Shown: positions 54,826 to 64,000 of the stretch, piece after piece | How the letters are laid out: each line of letters starts with the position of its first letter | Position numbering within the stretch: the stretch's first letter is position 1 | Assembly: GCF_038502225.1 (NCBI RefSeq) | Contig: NC_091340.1 | Coordinates: forward strand, 29,329,294-29,393,293 | DNA: 64,000 bases | Direction: 5' to 3' | Origin: Cherax quadricarinatus | Lineage: Eukaryota; Arthropoda; Malacostraca; Decapoda; Parastacidae | Translations under genes and position numbers: made by a program | The notes under the pieces: model-generated | Told to the model about the DNA's origin: nothing | Databases searched by the model: none | The model's input: the letters and a program-made list of their open reading frames with translations, nothing else

Positions 54826-54900
<75 letters not shown>

Positions 54901-54991
54901 GGAAGGAGACAAACAGAGAGACACAGACAGAGAGACAGACAGAGACCGACAGATGGATAGAAAGAGAAGGGAGGGATAAGAAGAGAAGAGA

Positions 54992-55061
<70 letters not shown>

Positions 55062-55165
55062 CAGACAGACAGACGGAAGGAGACAAACAGAGAGACACAG
55101 ACAGAGAGACAGACAGAGACCGACAGATGGATAGAAAGAGAAGGGAGGGATAAGAAGAGAAGAGA

Positions 55166-55226
<61 letters not shown>
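54826..55226. repeat. Duplicated (GA)n-rich block, about 174-bp unit
   Basis: Two near-identical copies, each with a (GA)n run, gacagacagacagacggaag, a GACA-rich stretch and a gaagagaagag run; marker ggaaggagac at 54901 and 55075. The duplication ends in (GA)n directly before a LINE. Confidence 0.93.
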
Positions 55227-55227
<1 letters not shown>

Positions 55228-55228
<1 letters not shown>

Positions 55229-57320
55229 CTGAGCTCGCCACCACCATTTGGACTGCTCTTCTCCAAGGGGATGTTGACAACCAAGTGAAAGCCTTCACTG
55301 GACACATCCTTAATCTACAACAAGAACACATTCCTCACCGGCAATATGTGACGAAGCCTACAGATCAGCCTTGGTTTGGCTTTCGTTGTAGAGAGGTTGC
55401 TACTGCTAAGTACAAAGCATGGCGAAGGTATAAGAGACATCCTACCACCTATAACAGGAACTTGCACAGGCAAGCCTGTAGGCATATGGGTGACGTTCAA
55501 AAGTGGACCATCTCTAAATGGGAGATGGACACCAAAAGAAAGCTAGCATCAGGTAGGGTAGGGTCCAAAACCTGGTGGTCCCTGGTCAAGGACAGACAAG
55601 GTTATCTGCCTGATAAACTCATTCCACCTCTAAATCAACAGGATGGGACCACCTCTTCTAGTAGTCAAAATAAAGCGGACCTCTTTGCCGAACACTTTGC
55701 TATCAAAATGCAAGTTCCTGATCCAGCAAGGGACCCTCCTTGGCTAGCTGCAAGAACTGTGTCAAAACTGTCAGTGGTGACAATAAAGCAGGAACAGGTG
55801 CACTTCCTTCTTAAATCACTTGACCAAGAAAAGGCTGTGGGCCCAAACAAGTTGAGCCCAAGACTGCTGAGAAGTTGTGCAGAACAGCTAGCAGCACCTC
55901 TAACCCGCATTATTCAGCACTGCCTAGTACAGTGTAAATGGCCTCTGTGGAAAGAGGTAAATGTAGTCCCTGTTCACAAAAAGAAGAGCAGAGCAGAAAT
56001 CAGCAACTACAGACCAGTGTCACTCCTGTCAATCACTTGCAAGATCCTTGAGACAATTATCTCAAGACAAATGACAGTTTTTTGACTACCACTCACTTCT
56101 TTGTGACCGTCAATATGATTTCATGAAAGGTTACTCTGCAGCTGATCTGTTGTTAAATCTCTCTGCTAAGTAGCACCAGTCACTGGATGAATCCAAAGTC
56201 AGCTGTGTGGTAGCACTGGACATTGCTGGTGCTTTCGACCGGGTGTGGCACCAGAGCCTCTTAGCAAAACTGCAAGCTCTGGGAATTGCAGGCTCTACGC
56301 TATGTCTCCTCAGTGATTATCTTCATGGTAGATCTCTAAGTGTAGTTCTCAATGGAACAGAATCAGCAAGACATCCTATTAGGGAAAGTGTTCCACAAGG
56401 AAGTGTTCTGGGACCATTGTTATGGAATGTCTACTTCAATGACCTTCTTCATCTCATCCCAGAATCAATGCACGTGGAGACGACTGTACACTGACAATCA
56501 CGTATCCAAGAAAAGAAATGCCAGCTGTTCTAAGCTACATCAGTCACCAGCTAAGAGATATATCAGCTTGAGGAAATAGATGGCAAGTAACATTTGCACC
56601 TTAGAAAACACAAATGATGCTCTCTATGCACAAAGATGGTAATGCCAGTGCAGTAGTAAGGATGAATGGGAGGGTGTTGTCATCTGGAGAAGAAGTTGAT
56701 ATCCTTGACGTGAAATTTGACTCCAAACTGACCATGAAAAACCACGTTGTAAATCTTGCAAACAAGGCAGACAGGAAGCTTACAGCACATCGCCGAATCT
56801 CGCATCTGCTTGACAGTAGGGGTTGCAAGATTTTGTACGAGGAACAAGTACGCTCACACCTTGAGTATGCTCCACTTTCTTGGTTTGCCTGCCCCCCTTC
56901 TCATCTGCGACTGCTTGACAGAGTAGATAACAGAGGAAAACGTCTCATCTCTCGCCTGGACCAATCCTGGATAGATCTGTCATTTCAGCAGAGCCTTCAA
57001 CACAGGAGGGATGTGTGTGGCCTTACTGTTATGTACAAGGCCAATATTGTCAAAGTACCACACTTGGATCCACTTCGAGGACAGCGTGAAACAAGCTTTT
57101 ATGCCACAAGGCGGGCAGAAAGCAGCAACTTCACTCTGGCTGTACCCTTCTCCAGAACATCACTCCATCTGAGATCATACATACCCAGGATGACTCGAGT
57201 ATGGAACACATTCGTACAGCATTATGATGAAAATGCTGCCTCACAGATGGCTCCAACTTCATCCTGTTCCCTACTTGTATGTTTCATAACAATAAAAATG
57301 TTTTCAAATGAGCTGATGTA
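55228..57320 (+). pseudogene. Broken LINE reverse transcriptase (CR1/L2/Jockey group)
   Basis: The linker and RT are readable in several frames. 55228-56085 holds a linker (WFGFRCREVATAKYKAWRRY), AVGPNKLSPRLL, VVPVHKKKSRAEISNYRPVS. A frame break follows at a T-run near 56080 and a stop near 56171. 56207-56494 holds ALDIAGAFDRVWH and SVPQGSVLGPLLW, followed by a damaged YADD region (GDDCTLT remains in another frame near 56477). 56614-57321 holds VDILDVKFDSKLTMKNHV, HLLDSRGCKILYEEQVRSH and the C-terminus with a stop at 57319. The endonuclease is missing. It differs from the other LINEs in the window; exact clade unresolved. Confidence 0.82.
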
Positions 57321-57321
57321 G

Positions 57322-57422
57322 GTAACAGTTCTTAGCTTCTCAAATATAGTTAGGAATCCTTAACCTGTAAATAGCTTGTCAATAAAGCTAGGGATCCTTA
57401 ACCTAACTTTGTCAAACCCTGT

Positions 57423-57423
<1 letters not shown>
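57322..57423 (+). other. 3' UTR-like tail of the LINE with AATAAA
   Basis: Contains caataaagctagggatcctt near 57380 and a partial internal repeat (aggaatccttaacct, gggatccttaacct). It ends against a (GA)n tract. Confidence 0.5.

Positions 57424-57476
<53 letters not shown>
57424..57476. repeat. (GA)n microsatellite
   Basis: About 26 GA units at the 3' end of the LINE; a (GA)n tract also abuts its 5' end. Confidence 0.96.
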
Positions 57477-57482
<6 letters not shown>

Positions 57483-57929
57483 GCAGTGTGATATATTGTC
57501 AGGCAGTGAACTGTGGATTAGTTGTGAATTGTTCCAGTCACTCCAGATTCAGTGTGAATTTATTCTTATCCTCACTTTATAAAAACATATAAAAAGAATT
57601 CTGAACACATGGGAGAAAGCTGGACATTAAAAATAATCTAAACAGTTTTATTTTTTAAGACGGAAAAAAAATTAAAGAGTACTAAAAATGAACAAAGACT
57701 AAAAAAGAACAAAGACCAAAAAAGAACATTTAAAGACTTAAAACAGAACAGTTAAAGACTGAAACAAACAAAGACTAGAAAACAACAGTTAAAGACTAAA
57801 AATAAACAATCAACGATTTAAAAAGAACAAAGATTAAAAAAATATTTAAGGACTTGGAAAAGAAAATCAAAGACTGAATAAGAACAACTGAAGATGTGAA
57901 AATGAACAAAGATTAAAAGAACACCATGT
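57477..57929. repeat. A-rich spacer with a degenerate repeat
   Basis: 57690-57925 contains loosely repeated gaacaaagactaaaaa words with irregular spacing. 57477-57690 has no recognised feature. Confidence 0.55.
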
Positions 57930-59411
57930 AGAATGAAACATTGCAGGATGAAACACTGCAGGATGAAACACTGCAGGATGAAACACTGCAGCATGAAACA
58001 CTGCAGGATCAAAAACTGCAGGATGAAACACTGCAGGATGAAACACTGCAGGATGAAACACTGCACCATGAAACACTGCAAAATGAAACACTGCAGGATA
58101 AAACACTGCAGGATGAAACACTGCAGAATGAAACACTGCATTATGAAACACTGCAGGATGAAACACTGCAGAATAAAAAACTGCAGGATGAAACACTGCA
58201 GAATGAAACACTATAGGATGAAACATTGCAGGATGAAACACTGTAGGATGAAACACTGCAGGATGAAACACTGCAGGATGAACACTGCAGGATGAAACAC
58301 TGCAGGATGAAACACTGCAGGATGAAACACTGCAGGATAAAACACTGCAGGATGAAACACTGCAGAATGAAACACTATAGTATGAAACATTGCAGGATGA
58401 AACACTGCAGGATGAAACACTGCAGGATGAAACACTACAGGATGAAACACTGCAGGATGAAACACTGCAGGATGAAACACTGCAAGATGAAACACTGCAG
58501 GATAAAACACTGCAGAATAAAACACTGCAGGATAAAACACTGCAGAATGAAACGCTGCATGACGAAACACTGTAGGATGAAACGCTGCAAGATGAAACAC
58601 TGCAGGATGAAACACTGCAGGATGAAATACTACAGGATAAAACACTGCAGGATGAAACACTGCAGAATGAAACACTGCATGATGAAACACTGCAGGATGA
58701 AACACTGTAGAATAAAAAACTGCAGGATGAAACACTGCAGAATGAAACACTATAGGATGAAACATTGCAGGATGAAACACTGTAGGATGAAACACTGCAG
58801 GATGAAACACTGCAGGATGAACACTGCAGGATGAAACACTGCAGGATGAAACACTGCAGTATGAAACACTGCAGGATAAAACACTGCATGATGAAACACT
58901 GCAGAATGAAACACTATAGTATGAAACATTGCAGGATGAAACACTGCAGGATGAAACACTGCAGGATGAAACACTACAGGATGAAACACTGCAGGATGAA
59001 ACACTGCAGGATGAAACACTGCAAGATGAAACACTGCAGGATAAAACACTGCAGAATAAAACACTGCAGGAAAAAACACTGCAGAATGAAACGCTGCATG
59101 ACGAAACACTGTAGGATGAAACGCTGCAAGATGAAACACTGCAGGATGAAACACTGCAGGATGAAATACTACAGGATAAAACACTGCAGGGTGAAACACT
59201 GCAGGATGAAACACTGCAAGATGAAACACTGCAGGATGAAACACTGCAGGATAAAACACTGCAGTATGAAACACTGCAGGATAAAACACTGCAGGATAAA
59301 ACACTGCAGAATGAAACACTGCAGGATGAAACACTGTAGGATGAAACGCTGCAGGATGAAACACTGCAGGATGAAACACTGCAGGATGAAATACTACAGG
59401 ATAAAACACTG
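57930..59411. repeat. 15-bp satellite-like array, reverse orientation, first segment
   Basis: The unit is gatgaaacactgcag, the reverse complement of the ctgcagtgtttcatc form of 45643-54735. Almost all units are this form; the catg form is rare. A stretch at 58205-58570 recurs at 58745-59110 (offset about 540). Confidence 0.96.
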
Positions 59412-60448
59412 CTCCCATCTTGTTCCTCATCCTCATATCCGACATAGACAAGGATGTCAGCCACAGCACCGTGTCTTCCTTTGCAGATGACACCCGAATC
59501 TGCATGACAGTGTCTTCCATTGCAGACACTGCAAGGCTCCAGGCGGACATCAACCAAATCTTTCAGTGGGCTGCAGAAAACAATATGAAGTTCAACGATG
59601 ATAAATTTCAATTACTCAGATATGGTAAACATGAGGAAATTAAATCTTCATCAGAGTACAAAACAAATTCTGGCCACAAAATAGAGCGAAACACCAACGT
59701 CAAAGACCTGGGAGTGATCATGTCGGAGGATCTCACCTTCAAGGACCATAACATTGTATCAATCGCATCTGCTAGAAAAATGACAGGATGGATAATGAGA
59801 ACCTTCAAAACTAGGGAGGCCAAGCCCATGATGACACTCTTCAGGTCACTTGTTCTATCTAGGCTGGAATATTGCTGCACACTAACAGCACCTTTCAAGG
59901 CAGGTGAAATTGCCGACCTAGAAAATGTACAGAGAACTTTCACGGCGCGCATAACGGAGATAAAACACCTCAATTACTGGGAGCGCTTGAGGTTCCTAAA
60001 CCTGTATTCCCTGGAACGCAGGAGGGAGAGATACATGATTATATACACCTGGAAAATCCTAGAGGGACTAGCACCGAACTTGCACACGAAAATGACCCAC
60101 TACGAAAGCAAAAGACTTGGCAGACGATGCACCATCCCCCCAATGAAAAGCAGGGGTGTCACTAGCACGTTAAGAGACCATACAATAAGTGTCAGGGGCC
60201 CGAGACTGTTCAACTGCCTCCCAGCACATACAAGGGGGATTACCAACAGACCCCTGGCAGTCTTCAAGCTGGCACTGGACAAGCACCTAAAGTCAGTTCC
60301 TGATAAGCCAGGCTATGGCTCGTACGTTGGTTTGCGTGCAGCCAGCAGCAACAGCCTGGTTGATCAGGCTCTGATCCACCAGGAGGCCTGGTCACAGACC
60401 GGGCCGCGGGGGCGTTGATCCCCGGAACTCTCTCCAGGTAAACTCCAG
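59412..60448 (+). mobile_element. 5'-truncated second copy of the 5200-8262 LINE
   Basis: It starts ctcccatcttgttcctcatc directly after aaaacactg of the array and ends aactccag directly before atgaaacactg. It corresponds to 7227-8262 with only a few base differences (about seven amino-acid changes noticed). Target-site duplications cannot be told apart from the array repeats. Confidence 0.92.
59420..60418 (+). pseudogene. LINE ORF2 C-terminal fragment, open frame
   Basis: About 330 codons in the parental frame, from LILISDIDKDVSH through SSFADDTRI (both catalytic Asp present) to the normal C-terminus and stop, without internal lesions. The endonuclease and the first half of the RT are missing because of 5' truncation, so it cannot be functional despite the clean frame. 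The ATG at its start is provided by the array junction. Residue changes relative to the longer copy include NDEKF to NDDKF and PDQPGCGS to PDKPGYGS. Confidence 0.85.
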
Positions 60449-63400
60449 ATGAAACACTGCAGGATGAAACACTGCAGGATGAAACACTGCGGGGTGAAAC
60501 ACTGCAGAATGAAACACTGCAGGATAAAACACTGCAGGATGAAACACTGCTAGATGAAACACTGCAGGATGAAACACTGCAGGATAAAACACTGCAGGAT
60601 GAAACACTGCAGGATAAAACACTGTAGGATGAAACACTGCAGGATGAAACACTGCAGGATGAAGCACTGCAGGATGAAACACTGCAGGATGAAACACTGC
60701 AGGATGAAGCACTGCAGCATGAGATACTGCAGAATAAAACACTGCAGAATGAAGCACTGCAGGATGAAACACTACTGGGTGAAACACTGCAGAATGAAAC
60801 ACTGCAGGATGAAGCACTGCAGGATGAAACACTGCAGGACGAAGCACTGCAGGATGAAATACTGCAGGATGAAACACTGCAGGATAAAACACTGCAGGAT
60901 GAAGCACTGCATGATGAAACACTGCAGGATAAAACACTGCAGGATGAAGCACTGTAGACTGAAACACTGCAGGGTGAAACACTGTAGGATGAAACGCTGC
61001 AGGATGAAACACTGCAGGATGAATCACTGAAGGATAAAACACTGCAGGATGAAACACTGAAGGAAAAAACACTGCAGGATGAAACACTGCAGGATGAAAC
61101 ACTGCAGGATGAAACACTGCAGAATGAAACACTGCAAGACGAAACACTGCAGGATGAAACACTGCAGGATAAAACACTGCAGGATGAAACACTGCAGCAT
61201 GAAACACTGCAGGATCAAAAACTGCAGGATGAAACACTGCAGAAAGAAACACTGAAGGATGAAGCACTGCAGGATGAAACGCTGCAGGATGAAAAACTGC
61301 AGGATAAAACACTGCAGGATAAAACACTGCAGGATGAAACACTGCAGGATGAAACAATGCAGGATGAAACACTGCAGGATGAAACACTGCAGACTGAAAC
61401 ACTTTAGGATGAAATTGCAGGATGAAACACTGCAGGATGAAACACTTCAGGATGAAACATTGCAGGAAGAAACACTGCAGGATGAAACACTGCAGAATGA
61501 AAAACAACAGGATGAAACACTGCAGTATGAAACACTGCACGATGAAACACTGCAGGATGAAACACTGCAGGATAAAACACTGCAGGATGAAACACTGTAG
61601 GATGAAACACTGTAGGATGAAACACTGCAGGATGAAACACAGCAGGATGAAACACTGCAGCATGAAACATTGCAGGATGAAACACTGCACCATGAAACAC
61701 TGCACCATGAAACACTGCAGGATAAAACACTGCAGGATGAAACACTGCAGAATGAAACACTGCATGATGAAACACTGCAGGATGAAACACTGCAGGATAA
61801 AAAACTGCAGGATGAAACACTGCAGAATGAAACACTATAGTATGAAACATTGCAGGATGAAACACTGCAGGATGAAACACTGCAGGATGAAACACTACAG
61901 GATGAAACACTGCAGGATGAAACACTGCAGGATGAAACACTGCAGGATGAAACACTGCAGGATAAAACACTGCAGAATAAAACACTGCAGGATAAAACAC
62001 TGCAGAATGAAACGCTGCATGACGAAACACTGTAGGATGAAACGCTGCAAGATGAAACACTGCAGGATGAAACACTGCAGGACGAAATACTACAGGATAA
62101 AGCACTGCAGGATGAAACACTGCAGGATGAAACACTGCGGGGTGAAACACTGCAGAATGAAACACTGCAGGATAAAACACTGCGGGATGAAACACTGCAA
62201 GATGAAACACTGCAGGATGAAACACTGCAGGATAAAACACTGCAGGATGAAACATTGCAGGATGAAACACTGTAGTATGAAACACTGCAGGATGAAACAC
62301 TGCAGGATGAAGCACTGCAGGATGAAACACTGCAGGATGAAACACTGCAGGATGAAACACTGCAGAATGAAACACTGCAGGATGAAGCACTGTAAATATG
62401 ACACACTGCAGAATGAAGCACTACAGGATGAAACACTGCAAGATGAAATACTGCAGGATAAAACACTGCAGGATGAAGCACTGCAGGATGAAACACTGCA
62501 GGATGAAACACTGCAGGATGAAGCACTGCTGGATGAAACACTGCAGGATGAAACACTGCAGGGTGAAACACTGCAGGACGAAGCACTGCAGGATGAAACA
62601 CTGCAGGGTGAAACACTGCAGGATGAAGCATTGCAGGATGAAGCACTGCAGGATGAAACACTACAGGATGAAACACTGCAGGATGAAGCACTGCAGGATA
62701 AAACACCGCAGTATGAAACACTGCAGGATAAAACACTACAGGATAAAACACTGCAGAATGAAACACTGCAGGACGAAACACTGTAAGATGAAACGCTGCA
62801 GGATGAAACACTGCAGGATGAAACACTGCAGGATGAAATACTACAGGATAAAACACTGCAGGATGAAACACTGCAGGATGAAACACTGCGGGGTGAAACA
62901 CTGCAGAATGAAACACTGCAGAATAAAACACTGCAGGATGAAACACTGCAAAATGAAACACTGCAGGATGAAACACTGCAGGATAAAACACTGCAGGATG
63001 AAACATTGCAGGATAAAACACTATAGGATGAAACACTGCAGGATGAAACACTGCAGGATGAAGCACTGCAGGATGAAACACTGCAGGATGAAACACTGCA
63101 TGATGAAACACTGCAGAATGAAACACTGCAGGATGAAGCACTGTAGGATGACACTGCAGGATGAAACACTGCAGGATGAAGTACTGCAGGATGAAACACT
63201 GCAGGATGAAACACTGCAGGGTGAAACACTGCAGGACGAAGCACTGCAGGATGAAACATTGCAGGGTGAAACACTGCAGGATGAAGCACTGCAGGATGAA
63301 GCACTGCAGGATGAAACACTGCAGGATGAAACACTGCAGGATGAAACACTGCAGGATGAAACACTGCAGGATGAAGCACTGCAGGATGAAACGTTGCAGG

Positions 63401-64000
63401 ATGAAACACTGCAGGATGAAACACTGCAGGATGAAGTACTGCAGGATGAAACACTGCAGGATGAAGCACTGCAGAATGAAACACTGCAGATTGAAACACT
63501 GCAGGATGAAGCACTGCAGGATGAAACACTGCAGGGTGAAACACTGCAGGATGAAGCACTGCAGGATGAAGCACTGCAGGATGAAACATTACAGGATGAA
63601 ACACTGCAGGGTGAAGCACTGCAGGATAAAACATTGCAGGATGAAACACTGCAGGACGAAACACTGCAGGATGAAGCACTGCAGGATGAAACACTGCAGT
63701 ATGAAACACTGCAGGATGAAACACTGCAGGATGAAACACTGCAGGACGAAACACTGCAGGATGAAGCACTGCAGGATGAAACACTGCAGGATGAAACACT
63801 GCAGGATGAAACACTGCAGGATGAAACACTGCATGATGAAGCACTGCAAGATGAAACACTGCAGGATGAAACACTGCAGGATGAAGCACTGCAGAATGAA
63901 ACACTGCTGGATGAAACACTGCAGGATAAAGCTCTGAAGGATGAAACACTGCAGGATGAAACACTGCAGGATGAAACACTGCAGGATGAAGCATTGCAGG
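60449..64000. repeat. 15-bp satellite-like array, reverse orientation, second segment
   Basis: Same gatgaaacactgcag unit, running off the right edge. It is richer in gatgaagcactgcag (GAAGC) units than 57930-59411, especially beyond 62280. A partial block resembling 58380-58640 recurs at 61845-62100. Confidence 0.96.

Noticed and set aside
54642..55331. Ser/Leu-rich and Arg/Glu-rich open frames
   Set aside because: Translations of (GA)n/(CT)n and a duplicated GACA-rich block.

Overview
This is repeat-dominated eukaryotic nuclear DNA with no recognisable host gene. It looks like an arthropod, probably a decapod crustacean of the crayfish/lobster type. That assignment is inference: it rests on the mix of CR1-like and RTE-like LINEs, the style of the CR1 3' UTRs with an octamer-repeat tail, dense (GA)n and (TA)n microsatellites, and kilobase minisatellites. 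By my reading, about 36 of 64 kb is tandem repeat and most of the rest is transposable element. The 100 N at 3180-3279 is an assembly gap.

Layout. 1-2830: decayed minus-strand RTE-like LINE ending at a (TA)n tract. 3280-10870: nested block of short hammerhead-ribozyme elements, CR1 3' ends, one near-intact LINE ORF2 (5201-8233) and a LINE fragment bounded by a 72-bp direct repeat. 10895-19050: 26-bp minisatellite with higher-order duplication. 19080-21680: second block of hammerhead elements. 21690-22805: 19-bp array. 23920-30060: 28-bp array. 30320-30715: a compact, complete-looking hammerhead element with target-site duplications. 31612-32478: 15-bp array. 32770-39416: two opposed CR1 copies (one with an ORF1 esterase) embedded in a 47-bp minisatellite. 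39650-45433: further arrays (26-, 32- and 11-bp) and one more hammerhead element. 45643-54735: 9-kb array of a 15-bp PstI-site repeat. 55228-57320: broken LINE. 57930-64000: the same 15-bp family in the opposite orientation, interrupted by a second copy of the 5201-8233 LINE.

The most interesting content is the hammerhead family. At least nine insertions share one plan. They have head-to-head inverted arms, each arm potentially carrying a minimal hammerhead ribozyme with a palindromic CGAAACGTTTCG-type stem III. One end carries an extra 29-35 nt tail built on a TGTCGG hairpin located 52-58 nt beyond the predicted cleavage site, and most are flanked by 9-17 bp target-site duplications. Several diverged families coexist. 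Between them the helices covary, the terminal hairpin covaries, and even the core 3-8 base pair exchanges (C-G, U-A, G-C) while staying Watson-Crick. This fits non-autonomous Penelope-like elements or animal retrozymes. No matching reverse transcriptase is in the window, so any transposition machinery would have to come from elsewhere. The long open frames inside the arrays are by-products of repeat periods free of stop codons and are not annotated as genes.
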